Counted from the first letter of the stretch, positions 53,380 to 63,459 are shown. The stretch is DNA of 64,000 nt from Vibrio fortis (GCF_000695685.1 NZ_JFFR01000033.1:248001-312000); one strand, 5' to 3'. The notes: generated by a model not told the origin, from the sequence alone. A program made the numbers and translations.

Positions 53380-53718
53380 TTAGACATCTGGTCTGAACTC
53401 ATCGCATTTGGCCGCACAGATAAAATCGTTGTTATGGAGCCCCTTAATGGAGTGACTCCACCATGTCACGGTCACTTTGCCCCATTCCAATAATATTGAA
53501 GGGTGATGAAACTCTTCTTCAGCCAATTCTGCGACTTGATTGCTGAATGCCCACGCCAGCTTAAAATTCTTAAAGCGATAGGTTTTCTCCAACTGCGGAA
53601 TACCCTCTCTGATGACAATCTCCCAGTCATGCAGCTCTTTTAGTAGAGTCTGTTGCTCTGATTCATTCAACGCTTTGGCATCACTGGTACAGGCTTCGCA
53701 TTTTAATTCATTCAGCAT
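53380..53718 (-). CDS. phhB: Pterin-4a-carbinolamine dehydratase
   Basis: A 112-residue enzyme that dehydrates 4a-hydroxytetrahydropterin so that the cofactor of phenylalanine hydroxylase can be recycled. The active-site motif [21 protein letters not shown] contains the His pair (EEFHHP) and the conserved Trp/His segment; the N-terminal [20 protein letters not shown] is typical. The start is ATG 53718, 11 bases inside the end of phhA; the longer frame starts with basic residues not seen in the family. Overlap with phhA fits the shared pathway. Confidence 0.93.
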   Translation of the reverse strand: MLNELKCEACTSDAKALNESEQQTLLKELHDWEIVIREGIPQLEKTYRFKNFKLAWAFSNQVAELAEEEFHHPSILLEWGKVTVTWWSHSIKGLHNNDFICAAKCDEFRPDV

Positions 53719-54502
53719 GTGTCGCTTCCTTCGGTTCAAAAAGTGGTGGTAACAGCCCAGACTGACGAGCTAAATCGGCTTGGGCGATGAGGTCTCGTTG
53801 GCTTAATTGAAACAAGTGCGCTAGACCATCAATAACAAAATATTTCGGCTGCATGATGTCTATTCGATAAGGCGTTCTGAATACAGTCTGAAGATCGAAC
53901 GTTTCTCGAATGACGCTTGGCTCTTCCAATGCGTAGAGCGTTTCTGCTGGCGATGACAGAATCCCCCCCCCATAGATTTTGGTTTGTCCTTGCTCTTTGA
54001 CTAAACCGAACTCAACGGTAAACCAGTATAGGCGAGCAAGATAAGCACGCTGCTTTGGCGTCGCAGCTTGACCCAAGCGGCCATAATGTTCAGTGAACGA
54101 TGCAAAACTGGCATTGGTAAGCATCGCACAGTGGCCAAATATTTCATGGAAAAAGTCCGGCTCTTGCAAGTAGTCGAACTCGTCACGGGTTCTTAAAAAG
54201 GTCGCGACAGGGAAACGCTTGCTGCCAAGCAGTGCAAAGAAGCGGTCGAAATCAATCAAAGCGGGCACAGGCTCCACCTGCCACCCTGTGGTGGAGGCTA
54301 ATACTCGATTGATTTCAGGTAGTTGCGGTACTCGGTCTAAAGGCAAATCCAATAAACGTAACCCCTGCAAATAAGCCTCACAGGCTCGATTTTGGATCAC
54401 ATTTAGCTGCCTACTAACCAAGTCATGCCAAATCGCATCTTCTTGGCTGTTCCAATCTACCCACCCATCTTGGCTGACAGGTTTAGAATGATAATGAGTC
54501 AC
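53708..54502 (-). CDS. phhA: Phenylalanine 4-monooxygenase (PhhA)
   Basis: A 264-residue iron- and pterin-dependent hydroxylase making tyrosine from phenylalanine. The iron ligands are the His pair in [14 protein letters not shown] and a Glu in [14 protein letters not shown]. Length is that of bacterial enzymes, which lack the regulatory domain. A run of nine G residues (minus strand, plus 53963-53971) encodes the Gly triplet in [11 protein letters not shown]. The frame is intact here, but the tract could be unstable. It diverges from aacS across 282 bases carrying a TyrR-box-like site. Confidence 0.95.
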   Translation of the reverse strand: MTHYHSKPVSQDGWVDWNSQEDAIWHDLVSRQLNVIQNRACEAYLQGLRLLDLPLDRVPQLPEINRVLASTTGWQVEPVPALIDFDRFFALLGSKRFPVATFLRTRDEFDYLQEPDFFHEIFGHCAMLTNASFASFTEHYGRLGQAATPKQRAYLARLYWFTVEFGLVKEQGQTKIYGGGILSSPAETLYALEEPSVIRETFDLQTVFRTPYRIDIMQPKYFVIDGLAHLFQLSQRDLIAQADLARQSGLLPPLFEPKEATHAE

Positions 54503-54590
54503 TGCTTCCCTCCAATTGCTTCCCTACTTTAAGCGTATCCGCCCTCCCCTTAACCGCCAGTTTGTACAGATGGATTAGCAACACGAAACC

Positions 54591-54608
54591 TGTAACAAAT
54601 ATTTTACA
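54591..54608. promoter_or_regulatory. TyrR-box-like operator between phhA and aacS
   Basis: TGTAAC-AAATAT-TTTACA matches the TyrR consensus TGTAAA-N6-TTTACA at all but one position. It lies 89 bases before the phhA start and could act on both divergent promoters. Confidence 0.75.
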
Positions 54609-54784
54609 TTAATTTTAGTTGTATGATTTTATTGGACTTTTAAATACATAACAGTGGGAATAACACCGCCTAGTTCACTCAAAGGCTATACAAGTGAGGT
54701 GCTAGCGTGTTGATAGCCATTGTTTGACTTTGGAGATCGTCGGTACAAGACTGAATCTATTAATTTTTTATCGAAGAGGCACTC

Positions 54785-56761
54785 ATGGATAAGAGTGAAC
54801 CAATCTGGCAACCAAGCTCTGAGCGCATTGCTCAAGCGAACATCACAAGGTACATGGATCAACTAAGCCAACAGGGTTTAAATCTTGATGGTTACCCCGC
54901 ACTGCATCAATGGTCTATTGAGGAACCAGAGCGTTTCTGGGGGCAAACCTGGGAGTTTTGTGGTGTGGTAGGTTCACAAGGGAAACATACCGCCATTTTA
55001 GGTGAGCCTCGTTGGCAGCAGTCACAGCCAAATCGAGATACCTTGTGGTTCCCCGAGGCCAAACTCAACTACGCTGAAAACCTGCTTAAGCATACCCACC
55101 AGCAACAAGACACTCTGGCGATATGGTTCGAAAATGAGTTGGGTGAACAGACTCAATACACTTGGCAGACACTGTATGACGATGTCTCTCGTGTTCAGCA
55201 GTGGTTGATGGAGTGCGGAGTGACGAAAGGCGATACGGTCGCTGCGTATACTCCGTATTTACCAGAGGTGGTGGTCGCGATGCTCGCCGCTACCAGTTTA
55301 GGAGCAACTTGGACGTCAACCTCGCCCGATTTTGGTGTGGAAAGCGTTTTAGAGCGCTTTGGACAAGTTCAACCGAAAGTGTTGTTTACCTGTGATGGCT
55401 ACTCTTTTAATGGTAAGCACTTCGATATGTCAGAGAAAAACCACGCGCTTTCTCAGCAAATATCAGGGTTAGAGCAAGTCTGTCAGATAAGCTACGCTAA
55501 CAAAGCCAGTGCACCAGCGTCCCCCTCTCAGCAAAACTGGCAAGCGATTATCTCTTCTTACCAAGCTAGAACCATCGAGTTTACTCAAGTGAGTTTTAAT
55601 GAGCCGCTGTTTGTTCTCTACTCTTCAGGAACCACAGGCAAACCGAAATGCATTGTGCACAGCGTCGGTGGCACCCTGCTCAACCACCTGAAAGAGCATC
55701 AACTGCATTGCGACATCAAGCCACACGATCGCGTATTCTATTACACCACCTGTGGCTGGATGATGTGGAACTGGCATGTTTCTGCACTGGCGAGTGGGGT
55801 TTGCTTAGTGATATTTGATGGCAGCCCAATGTGCCCAAATCCAAGTGTTTTATGGGATCTGGCTGCACGAGCCGACGTAAGCCTATTTGGTACCTCAGCG
55901 AAGTATTTAGAAGCGCTAGAAAAGGTTCCATTTCACCCTGCAGAGCACACCGCTTTGCCCGCGCTGAAGACGCTCTGCTCTACCGGTTCAGTGCTATATC
56001 CTGAGCAATTCGATTTTGTCTACCAATCGATAAAATCCGACTTACATCTCGCTTCGATTTCTGGTGGCACCGATATTTGTGGCTGCTTTGTGCTGGGCAA
56101 CCCTATTTCTCCGGTTTATCGAGGAGAGTGCCAAGCTGCTGGCCTAGCCGTGGATGTAAGAGTGTTTAGCAGTCACGGAGAGGCCATAACCGAACAACGA
56201 GGCGAACTGGTGTGCTGCAACTCACTCCCCAACTTCCCGAACGGATTTTGGAATGACAATGGTGAACGCTATCACGACACCTATTGGAGCCGTTTTGAGG
56301 ATACTTGGCACCACGGAGACGATGTAAAGCAGAGCGACAATCGAGGTTTTGTATTCTTCGGACGTCGCGATGCAACACTCAACCCCGGTGGCGTGCGTAT
56401 CGGTACGGCGGAAATCTACCAACAGGTGAATCATATCGAGGGGATCGTCGACTCTATCGCCGTGGGCAAAGCAGCTGAGCGCAATGAAGAGATCTGGCTA
56501 TTCGTTCAACTGGAATCACAAATAGAGCTTACCGAGCCTTTAAAGGCGACCATTAAGAGCCAGTTGAAATCTGCGTGTTCACCAAGGCATGTCCCGAGCC
56601 AAATCTTTGTGATCAGTGACATTCCTAAAACCCGCTCCGGTAAGTTGGTGGAGCTAGCCGTGAAACAGGTCGTTAATGGCAACCTCGTCGAGAACATCGG
56701 TGCGATCGCCAATGCCGAGGTACTAAAAGAGATAGAGCAAATGATTACGAAAAAGGGATAG
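54785..56761 (+). CDS. aacS: Acetoacetyl-CoA synthetase
   Basis: A 658-residue adenylate-forming ligase converting acetoacetate to acetoacetyl-CoA. The P-loop is LYSSGTTGKPKCIVHSVGG (about 278-297), the region GTDICGCFVLGNP follows, and the C-terminal catalytic Lys is in KTRSGKLVELAVK. The N-terminal ACAS-type domain (RFWGQTWEFCGV, FPEAKLNYAENLL) is typical of acetoacetate ligases. Acetoacetate is one product of the homogentisate pathway whose genes lie just downstream on the other strand, so this enzyme probably recovers that half of tyrosine. ATG 54785 is preceded by GAAGAGGCA. Confidence 0.93.
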   Translation: MDKSEPIWQPSSERIAQANITRYMDQLSQQGLNLDGYPALHQWSIEEPERFWGQTWEFCGVVGSQGKHTAILGEPRWQQSQPNRDTLWFPEAKLNYAENLLKHTHQQQDTLAIWFENELGEQTQYTWQTLYDDVSRVQQWLMECGVTKGDTVAAYTPYLPEVVVAMLAATSLGATWTSTSPDFGVESVLERFGQVQPKVLFTCDGYSFNGKHFDMSEKNHALSQQISGLEQVCQISYANKASAPASPSQQNWQAIISSYQARTIEFTQVSFNEPLFVLYSSGTTGKPKCIVHSVGGTLLNHLKEHQLHCDIKPHDRVFYYTTCGWMMWNWHVSALASGVCLVIFDGSPMCPNPSVLWDLAARADVSLFGTSAKYLEALEKVPFHPAEHTALPALKTLCSTGSVLYPEQFDFVYQSIKSDLHLASISGGTDICGCFVLGNPISPVYRGECQAAGLAVDVRVFSSHGEAITEQRGELVCCNSLPNFPNGFWNDNGERYHDTYWSRFEDTWHHGDDVKQSDNRGFVFFGRRDATLNPGGVRIGTAEIYQQVNHIEGIVDSIAVGKAAERNEEIWLFVQLESQIELTEPLKATIKSQLKSACSPRHVPSQIFVISDIPKTRSGKLVELAVKQVVNGNLVENIGAIANAEVLKEIEQMITKKG

Positions 56762-56785
56762 CCGCTCATACGCGGCTACCCCTTT
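56752..56785. terminator. Stem-loop between convergent aacS and maiA
   Basis: AAAGGG-A-TAGCCGC pairs with GCGGCTA-C-CCCTTT, a 13-bp stem with one mismatch overlapping the aacS stop. No long T run follows. Confidence 0.65.
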
Positions 56786-56814
56786 CAAGATCTTGTTGCT
56801 ACTTGTCCCTCAGA

Positions 56815-57483
56815 TTAACTGCCCGCGTCCTCTTGGTTCTCGGGCAGAGCATCAATAAAGGCCTGCTGTTGATTACACGCTGCAACGATCGAGTTAATCA
56901 GCGGATAGGGTGACATATCTACTCCAAACCTTTGTGCGTTATACACTTGTGGGACCAAACAGATATCGGCAATCGACGGTGAGTCCGTCACACTGAACCG
57001 ACACGAGCCGTGCTCCGCTCTATACTTTGCAAGCTTCTCTTCAAGCGCCGAGAACCCTTGCCCAATCCAGTGATGCATCCATTTCACCTTGGCTGATTGC
57101 TCACAGCCTAGCTCTCGCTCTAAGTACTGCAGAACGCGCAGATTGTTAAGCGGATGAACATCAACCGCGATGTCTTGAGCTAACGCCAATGCCTGATAGC
57201 GCAGCGGCGTTTGTGTCGGAATCACTATGCTGGATGGGTACTCGTCATCCAAATATTGGATGATAGCCAAGGACTGGTTAAGGCAAATTTCACCGTCCAC
57301 CAGCACAGGAACTAACTCGGCGGCATTCAAGCGGTGATATTCAGCACTGTGCTGCTCACCGCCTTCACGCAACAGATGAATCGATTGTGACTGGTAACTA
57401 AGCTGTTTTAGGTTGAGACAGATCCTGACTCGATAAGCCGCTGATGATCGCCAATATCCGTAAAGCTTGATCCTTTCACTCAT
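56815..57483 (-). CDS. maiA: Maleylacetoacetate isomerase
   Basis: A 222-residue GST-zeta-fold enzyme converting maleylacetoacetate to fumarylacetoacetate with glutathione. The N-terminal LYGYWRSSAAYRVRICLNLK is the family motif, here with Ala where many members have Cys. QSLAIIQYLDDEYP and the C-terminal helical domain (DICLVPQVYNAQRFGVDM) follow. It is the last gene of the hppD-hmgA-fahA-maiA operon, 14 bases after fahA. Confidence 0.94.
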   Translation of the reverse strand: MSERIKLYGYWRSSAAYRVRICLNLKQLSYQSQSIHLLREGGEQHSAEYHRLNAAELVPVLVDGEICLNQSLAIIQYLDDEYPSSIVIPTQTPLRYQALALAQDIAVDVHPLNNLRVLQYLERELGCEQSAKVKWMHHWIGQGFSALEEKLAKYRAEHGSCRFSVTDSPSIADICLVPQVYNAQRFGVDMSPYPLINSIVAACNQQQAFIDALPENQEDAGS

Positions 57484-57497
57484 CGCTTACCCTCTAC

Positions 57498-58535
57498 TTA
57501 CGAGCCTTGATACTTAATCACTTGTTGCTCAATGGCACCGAAGATCGATTGCCCTTCCCAGTTCAACATCTCCAATTTGATCGAGTCACCAAAGGTCATA
57601 AAGCGCGTCTTAGGTTGACCATCACGAATGGTTTCAATCATGCGCACCTCTGCGATACATGAATAGCCAACCCCCCCCTCTTGAATGGAGGTGCCATGAT
57701 CAGTGCCCTGTTTATTCGACACGGTGCCAGAACCGATGATGGTACCTGTCGACAATGGACGTGTTTTTGAGGCGTGCATAACCAGCTGCGCAAAATCAAA
57801 CGTCATATCAACTCCAGCATTGGGGCAACCAAACGGCTCGTTGTTATAGGTCGAGATCAGAGGAAGATGGACTTTGCTCTGGTGCCAGTCCTGCCCTAAC
57901 TCATCTGGGGTAACGGCCACGGGCGAGAATGCAGATGAGGGTTTTGATTGGAAAAAGCCAAAACCCTTGGCTAGTTCGGCTGGGATTAACCCTCGCAGAG
58001 AGACATCGTTCACCAGCATTAACAAGCGAATCGACGCTTCTGCCTGCTCTCGATTTGCTCCCATCGGCACATCACCAGTGATCACGGCGACTTCCCCTTC
58101 AAAGTCTATCCCCCATTCATCACTCGCAAATTCAATGTCATCGCGAGGACCAATGAAAGAGTCGGAACCGCCCTGGTACATCAACGGATCGCTCCAAAAG
58201 CTCTCTGGTATCTCCGCACCACGCGCCTTTCTGACCAATTCAACATGGTTGACATAAGCGCTACCATCCGCCCATTGGTAGGCTCGCGGCAGTGGTGATT
58301 CACAGTTAACCGGTTCAAAAGGTTCGCTATGTTCGACGCTCTGATCGTTAAGCGCTTCATACAATTCGGATAGTGGTAATTCTACCTGTTGCCAATGATC
58401 CATGGCCGTCTGCATCGTCGGCGAGAGATGCAGTGCGTGGAAAATCTCTGTTGCAGGGACACATCGAGAAAGATCTCGGCTCACGACCATCAATAGCCCA
58501 TCGCGAGTCCCATTTTTCTTGGTTGCTAATTTCAT
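57498..58535 (-). CDS. fahA: Fumarylacetoacetase, FAH family
   Basis: A 345-residue FAH-fold hydrolase that splits fumarylacetoacetate to fumarate and acetoacetate. The metal-site residues are expected in FIGPRDDIEFASDEWGIDFE (the Glu/Asp cluster near 140-160) and in TGDVPMGANREQ. RPLSTGTIIGSGTVSNK and GGVGYSCIAEVRMIE are typical of the subgroup of this length. A run of eight Gs (plus 57671-57678) lies in coding sequence and is in frame. It is shorter than the eukaryotic-type enzyme (about 420) but usual for Vibrio and Shewanella operons of this kind. Confidence 0.9.
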   Translation of the reverse strand: MKLATKKNGTRDGLLMVVSRDLSRCVPATEIFHALHLSPTMQTAMDHWQQVELPLSELYEALNDQSVEHSEPFEPVNCESPLPRAYQWADGSAYVNHVELVRKARGAEIPESFWSDPLMYQGGSDSFIGPRDDIEFASDEWGIDFEGEVAVITGDVPMGANREQAEASIRLLMLVNDVSLRGLIPAELAKGFGFFQSKPSSAFSPVAVTPDELGQDWHQSKVHLPLISTYNNEPFGCPNAGVDMTFDFAQLVMHASKTRPLSTGTIIGSGTVSNKQGTDHGTSIQEGGVGYSCIAEVRMIETIRDGQPKTRFMTFGDSIKLEMLNWEGQSIFGAIEQQVIKYQGS

Positions 58536-58544
58536 CCTTGCTCC

Positions 58545-59675
58545 CTACTTCTCTTGCCAACTGTAGACATATTGTTTGTTCTCTACCACGTCGAGCTCAT
58601 CAGCAAACGATAGAGCGTGGCGTGTATCAATCATGACGGCGACTTCATCGGTAAAGGTTTTCTTATGCTCTAATCCCGCCTTGAAGGCTTTAGGGTGTGG
58701 GCCATGCGAGAAGCCCGCAGGATGAAACGTCACCATCCCGGCTTCGATGTTGTCGCGACTGAAGAAGTCACCCGCATGATAGAAGAGCACTTCGTCATAA
58801 TCGTCATTGTTGTGGTAGAACGGCACTTTCAGCGCACCGGGGTCGCTCTCTATCGGACGTGGTACAAAAGTGCACACCACAAATCCAGCCCCCACAAAAG
58901 TCGTGTGGGCAGATGGCGGTAAGTGATAACGGTGTGACATTAAAGGTCGGATATCGCGCCAATTGACCTTCACAACCGCCAGATCACCATGCCAACCAAT
59001 CGCATCTAACGGATTAAATGGATAGGTGATCACACTAGTCTGGTCATGGCGTTTTACATGAACCTGAGTTTCGTTTTCTGAATATTGAGCTTGGAATGCT
59101 TCATCGATGGAAGGCACCTCAAGCACGGCCGGATCGAACACCGCATGATTCCCAACCATGCCCTTCTCCGGCAAGGTATACGCAGCGTCGGTGTTTTCAA
59201 TCATCAAGATAAACATCGGCTCGTTAGGCTCTAAACGCCAGCTGGTGGAGCGCGGGATCATGACGTAGTCACCATCCCTCACTTCTAAGTGTCCATAATC
59301 ACAGTAAAGGTGTGCGCTGCCTTGATGAATGAACAACAGCTCATCACCATCGGCATTACGGACTAGGTGCTCCATACTCTTTTCAACTTTCCAAACTCGA
59401 ATCTTGCAGTCCGCATTGTGCAACAAGTGTGGCACTTGCCAAGGCGACACCTGAACAGCGGATTCAACCCGAGTAAAGTCAAAGGCGCGAGGACGTAGCT
59501 CCCCCTCCCATTGCGACCAACCCGTGGGAGCGTGTTGATGGTGAAAGTGTGCAGCAGGGCCAAAGAAGCCGCTTCGACCTGCTTCGCGCTCATAAATCGC
59601 CTCCTTCGGAAAGTCGGCGTGCGCTTGCTTAGAGCAAGTTCCCTCACGATGAGGAAAAGGGATCCATTTACTCAT
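58545..59675 (-). CDS. hmgA: Homogentisate 1,2-dioxygenase
   Basis: A 376-residue cupin-fold iron dioxygenase that opens homogentisate to maleylacetoacetate. Likely iron ligands are the His in NDDYDEVLFYHAGDFFSRD and in FHPAGFSHGPHPKAF, with the adjacent Glu. The N-terminal FFGPAAHFHHQHAPTGWSQWEGEL is characteristic. It is shorter than the roughly 430-residue enzymes but matches the length in related marine bacteria. Its start overlaps the end of hppD by eight bases. Loss of this step gives brown pyomelanin in other bacteria, a testable phenotype. Confidence 0.92.
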   Translation of the reverse strand: MSKWIPFPHREGTCSKQAHADFPKEAIYEREAGRSGFFGPAAHFHHQHAPTGWSQWEGELRPRAFDFTRVESAVQVSPWQVPHLLHNADCKIRVWKVEKSMEHLVRNADGDELLFIHQGSAHLYCDYGHLEVRDGDYVMIPRSTSWRLEPNEPMFILMIENTDAAYTLPEKGMVGNHAVFDPAVLEVPSIDEAFQAQYSENETQVHVKRHDQTSVITYPFNPLDAIGWHGDLAVVKVNWRDIRPLMSHRYHLPPSAHTTFVGAGFVVCTFVPRPIESDPGALKVPFYHNNDDYDEVLFYHAGDFFSRDNIEAGMVTFHPAGFSHGPHPKAFKAGLEHKKTFTDEVAVMIDTRHALSFADELDVVENKQYVYSWQEK

Positions 59676-60741
59676 CGGTCAACACTCCGCGTCGGATCTG
59701 ATCCTCTTCAATCGATTCAAACAGCGCTTTAAAGTTACCTTCACCAAAGCCCTCGTTACCTTTGCGTTGAATGATCTCGAAGAACACCGGCCCAATAACG
59801 GTTTGCGTGAAGATCTGAAGTAAGATGCCATCTTTGGTGGGTGCACCATCGATCAGGATGCGCAAATCACGTAAACGACTGGTATCTTCACCATGGCCTT
59901 TAACGCGCTGATCGACCTTCTCATAGTAGGTGTCAGGCGTTGGCATAAAATCCATGCCTCGGTCACGCAGGGTCGAAACAGTTTGATAGATATCGTCAGT
60001 AGTCAGGGCAATGTGCTGAATCCCTTCGCCGTTGTATTCGCGAATGAACTCCTCAATCTGAGATTTATCATCGGAAGACTCATTGATTGGGATACGGATC
60101 TTGCCACACGGTGCAGTCATGGCACGGCTTACAAGACCTGTAAGTTTACCCTCGATATCGAAGTAGCGAATCTCTCTGAAGTTACCGATACGCTCGTAAA
60201 AACCTGACCATAAATCCATATTGCCTTGTTTCACGTTGTGGGTCAGGTGGTCTATCTCGTACAAGCCGACATCGGCACCTGCTAGCCTTTGGTCCGCATC
60301 ATCATAGAAGCGGAAATCGACGTCATAGATACTCTGTTTTCCATAGCGGTCAACGAAATACAAAAGACTCTCGCCGATTCCATAAATCGCGGGAATACTG
60401 AGCTCCATCGGGCCAATATCAGTGATGTACTCCTCGCCGCCATTGTCCAATGCTTGTTTCAGCGCCACATTGGCATCATGAACACGAAAAGCCATGCCAC
60501 AGACCGATGGGCCATGCACTCTCGCAAACTCCTCAGCTTGGCTGTGAGGCTGCGCATTGACGATAAAACTGATGTCCCCTTGTCGATATAGCCACGCCTC
60601 CTTTGAGCGGTGCTTGGCAATCTCGGCAAAACCCAGTGACACAAACAGCGCCTTCAGTTGCTCTATCCCTTCATCATTAGCTGCTGTGTACTCAACGAAT
60701 TCAAAACCATCCGTACCTAACGGGTTGTAGCTATCGACCAT
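59668..60741 (-). CDS. hppD: 4-hydroxyphenylpyruvate dioxygenase
   Basis: A 357-residue two-VOC-domain iron(II) dioxygenase converting 4-hydroxyphenylpyruvate to homogentisate. The three iron ligands are His in EIDHLTHNV, His in GEGIQHIALTTDD and Glu in GPVFFEIIQRKGNEGFGEGN. All are intact, in contrast with the HPPD-like part of QuiC. It is the first gene of the hppD-hmgA-fahA-maiA operon. Two TyrR-box-like sites lie upstream at 60861-60878 and 60956-60973. Confidence 0.95.
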   Translation of the reverse strand: MVDSYNPLGTDGFEFVEYTAANDEGIEQLKALFVSLGFAEIAKHRSKEAWLYRQGDISFIVNAQPHSQAEEFARVHGPSVCGMAFRVHDANVALKQALDNGGEEYITDIGPMELSIPAIYGIGESLLYFVDRYGKQSIYDVDFRFYDDADQRLAGADVGLYEIDHLTHNVKQGNMDLWSGFYERIGNFREIRYFDIEGKLTGLVSRAMTAPCGKIRIPINESSDDKSQIEEFIREYNGEGIQHIALTTDDIYQTVSTLRDRGMDFMPTPDTYYEKVDQRVKGHGEDTSRLRDLRILIDGAPTKDGILLQIFTQTVIGPVFFEIIQRKGNEGFGEGNFKALFESIEEDQIRRGVLTDE

Positions 60742-60860
60742 GTTTCTCTCCTTGTGAAAATTGCAGCACGCAGAACGCGCTTAACTTAAACTTGGAACAG
60801 AACTCGTGAGATTGAAAATCCTCAACAAAATCAGCAAAAACCACCTTTCACAATGAAAAA

Positions 60861-60878
60861 TGTAAACGAGATGTTACA
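60861..60878. promoter_or_regulatory. TyrR-box-like operator, proximal to hppD
   Basis: TGTAAA-CGAGAT-GTTACA matches TGTAAA-N6-TTTACA except one base. It is 120 bases upstream of the hppD start in the 342-base gene-free stretch 60742-61083, whose only other visible content is the second box and a terminator. Confidence 0.75.
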
Positions 60879-60955
60879 CCCAAGAATAAAAAGGCTGAAA
60901 GCTAACCCAATCAAGCGATTGAGGCTTAAAGGCGGGGTTTACAAGGCAAGTCAAG

Positions 60956-60973
60956 TGTGAATGAATTGTTACA
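60956..60973. promoter_or_regulatory. TyrR-box-like operator, distal to hppD
   Basis: TGTGAA-TGAATT-GTTACA matches the TyrR consensus at 10 of 12 defined positions. Centre-to-centre distance to the proximal box is 95 bases, about nine helical turns. Confidence 0.6.
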
Positions 60974-61031
60974 TTGAAGCTTGTCGGCAGAATTCGGTGT
61001 CGCGTTGATAATGAAGTCACGCGAGCATAAA

Positions 61032-61067
61032 AAACGGTCCATACAACTCATCTTGTATGGCCCGTTT
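61032..61067 (-). terminator. Terminator after the hybrid histidine kinase gene
   Basis: AAACGG-T-CCATACAA and TTGTATGG-C-CCGTTT form a 14-bp stem with one mismatch and a six-base loop, 17 bases beyond the stop, followed by TTTTATGC on the minus strand. Confidence 0.88.
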
Positions 61068-61083
61068 ACAATTAATAAAGAAG

Positions 61084-63459
61084 TTAAATGATCTGCTGCT
61101 CGACTCCATCTTTATCGAGCACCTTCTTCGGCAGACTCAAAAACTTCTCGGCAGCAGCGAGCAGCTTGTGCTGATTCACAGGTTTAGCGATAAACTCATC
61201 CATCCCCGCTTCGAAGCAGAGGTGCTTGTCTCTTTGCACCACGTTAGCGGTTAAAGCAACGATTGGTACATGTCGCTCAGACCCTTCTTCGATGGCGCGA
61301 ATCAGCTTGGTTGCTTCGAAGCCGTCGAGGACAGGCATTTGGCAATCCATGAACACGATTTTGTAGTCGGCTTTTTGATACATCTCGACACCGATCTTAC
61401 CGTTCTCAGCAATATCGACTTCAAGCCCCAATTTCTTGATCATCATTTTGGCAACTTGCTGATTCACTCGAGAATCCTCAACCACCAGCGCTTTACCCTC
61501 GAATTGAGGCAGTGGCGCTTGCTCAACTGGCGGCTCTACTTCTGGTTTCGGCTGCTCAGTAGCGACGGTTTTGAAAGAAACTTCGCCTCGATTTGCATAG
61601 GTAAAGCCTTGTTCAGATGCTCTATTTGAGAGGACACGGTTCACCGTCCACTTCAGTTGGTTATCATGATAAGGGCGTGCAATGTATGCGACATACCCCA
61701 CCTGTTTGGCTCTCTGTTCGTCTTCAAGGTGCGGATCGGCGGATATCATCACAAGCAGCGGACACTGATCTTTAAATCGTTGAGTTAAAGTATCAGCCAA
61801 TTGGAAACCATCGACTGATGGCATCACTTTGTCGATCAATATCAAATCGTAAGGGGTGTTTTTCTCCAATGATTGAGCAACAAGTTCAACGGCTTTGTCA
61901 GCGCCATCACAGCTCTGAGACTGACAACCAAATGCCTTCAGTTGTGCCGAGGTAATACGCATATTGAGCTGGCTGTCGTCCACAAGCAGTACCGACACCT
62001 TGCTCATATCCACTTGGGTTTGCGTCACTTCACTGCATACATCAAAGTCAGCCGAGAAGTAGAAAGAGCTTCCCTTGCCTTCGATACTGTACAGCTCGAG
62101 CTTAGAGTCCATCAGCGTGACAATTTTCTCACAAATAGCGAGCCCGAGCCCGGTACCACCATAGTTACGAGTGGTACTGCCATCGGCTTGTTGGAACTTC
62201 TCAAAGATGCTGCGCTGCTTATCTTCCGCGATACCTATACCGCTGTCTTTCACCTCAAACTTGATTCGAGCTTTGTCGCAGTTAGGAGCGCCATTTAATG
62301 ATGGCTCTAGAGACAGAGAAAGAGTCACATGGCCCTGCTCAGTAAACTTAATAGCATTACCGACTAAGTTGTTCAGCACTTGGCGAAGTTGCGTACCATC
62401 ACCTTTGATCACAGCAGGAATACGCGGGTCGGTGATCAGCTGGAATTTGAGGCCTTTCTGTTCGGCTTTGATACGGAAGGTCGATTCTACATCATCGATA
62501 ATATTGGCAATACGGAATGGTTCAGATTGCAGGTCGAGGTGCCCTGCTTCGATTTTTGAATAGTCGAGGATGTCGTTGATCAGATCCAGCAGCGTTAATG
62601 ATGAGGTATTGAGCATGCGCACATACTCTTTTTGCTCTTTTGGCATATCCATATCTGCCAATAAAGATGACAAGCCAATGATCCCATTCATCGGAGTACG
62701 TATCTCATGGCTCATGTTTGCCAAGAACTCACTCTTGTTTTGATTGGCCACTTCAGCAGCTTCTTTAGCTTGCTTCAACTCTTCATACTGTTGACGAATA
62801 CGTTCTACTGATTGGTTGTAACTGTACTCAAGTGTGGTGATCTCATCAGAATAGGTGTGCCCAACGGGTGTGAGCTTTTGCGGTCCGGCTTGCTGGTCTT
62901 GTTCATCTATTTGGTTAGAGATTGTCTTCAAACGTCGAACGACAAGACGATAGACGACCGTCAGGCAGACAAGTGAAAGCAGGAATACCTTCACTGCTTC
63001 AAACACGGCTAACACAAGTACACGATCAACAAAGTCATTCAGAATCAAATTGAGATCAGACTGCACCGTCAGTTTTGCGAGAGGATAATCTTTCCCCCCC
63101 ATCTGATAAACCATATCCCAAGTTTTCGAATAGGCTCTACCGACAATCGGCTGTCCTAGCTCGATCACAACTTGATTGCTATCTTCAATAAGCAGGTAAC
63201 TGACCGTCGGCAGTTGAAAAACACTCTCAGCCTGAACACGCAGTTGGTCGCGGTCTTCAACCCAGAGGCTTGAGGTTAGTCCTGGTAGATGGCCTGTTTT
63301 TACTTGGTCAATTTGAGTGCTGATGTAAGAAACGCGATCTTGGTACTCAACATATAGGCTGAGCCCTGTCACAATAACAGTGAACAAAGTGCTGATAGCG
63401 ATGATTATCCCGATAAGTTGACGAGACAGTCCGATATAGCGCTTTCCTTGTTTCACCAT
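61084..63459 (-). CDS. Hybrid sensor histidine kinase with two receiver domains
   Basis: A 791-residue inner-membrane hybrid kinase. Two membrane helices (about 14-36 and 146-170) enclose a periplasmic sensor of about 110 residues. A HAMP-like/coiled linker (172-245) leads to a HisKA with His251 in [16 protein letters not shown]. The ATPase domain has Asn in [15 protein letters not shown] and G-box [13 protein letters not shown]. Receiver 1 (about 495-610) has Asp in [13 protein letters not shown], and receiver 2 (about 660-780) has Asp in [18 protein letters not shown]. No phosphotransfer domain is included, so a separate Hpt protein is expected. It is divergent from a periplasmic binding-protein gene 86 bases away. 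Confidence 0.92.
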   Translation of the reverse strand: MVKQGKRYIGLSRQLIGIIIAISTLFTVIVTGLSLYVEYQDRVSYISTQIDQVKTGHLPGLTSSLWVEDRDQLRVQAESVFQLPTVSYLLIEDSNQVVIELGQPIVGRAYSKTWDMVYQMGGKDYPLAKLTVQSDLNLILNDFVDRVLVLAVFEAVKVFLLSLVCLTVVYRLVVRRLKTISNQIDEQDQQAGPQKLTPVGHTYSDEITTLEYSYNQSVERIRQQYEELKQAKEAAEVANQNKSEFLANMSHEIRTPMNGIIGLSSLLADMDMPKEQKEYVRMLNTSSLTLLDLINDILDYSKIEAGHLDLQSEPFRIANIIDDVESTFRIKAEQKGLKFQLITDPRIPAVIKGDGTQLRQVLNNLVGNAIKFTEQGHVTLSLSLEPSLNGAPNCDKARIKFEVKDSGIGIAEDKQRSIFEKFQQADGSTTRNYGGTGLGLAICEKIVTLMDSKLELYSIEGKGSSFYFSADFDVCSEVTQTQVDMSKVSVLLVDDSQLNMRITSAQLKAFGCQSQSCDGADKAVELVAQSLEKNTPYDLILIDKVMPSVDGFQLADTLTQRFKDQCPLLVMISADPHLEDEQRAKQVGYVAYIARPYHDNQLKWTVNRVLSNRASEQGFTYANRGEVSFKTVATEQPKPEVEPPVEQAPLPQFEGKALVVEDSRVNQQVAKMMIKKLGLEVDIAENGKIGVEMYQKADYKIVFMDCQMPVLDGFEATKLIRAIEEGSERHVPIVALTANVVQRDKHLCFEAGMDEFIAKPVNQHKLLAAAEKFLSLPKKVLDKDGVEQQII

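Noticed and set aside
61873-62298. 141-codon plus-strand frame within the hybrid kinase gene
   Set aside because: Antisense to the kinase ATPase and receiver domains, with no family match.
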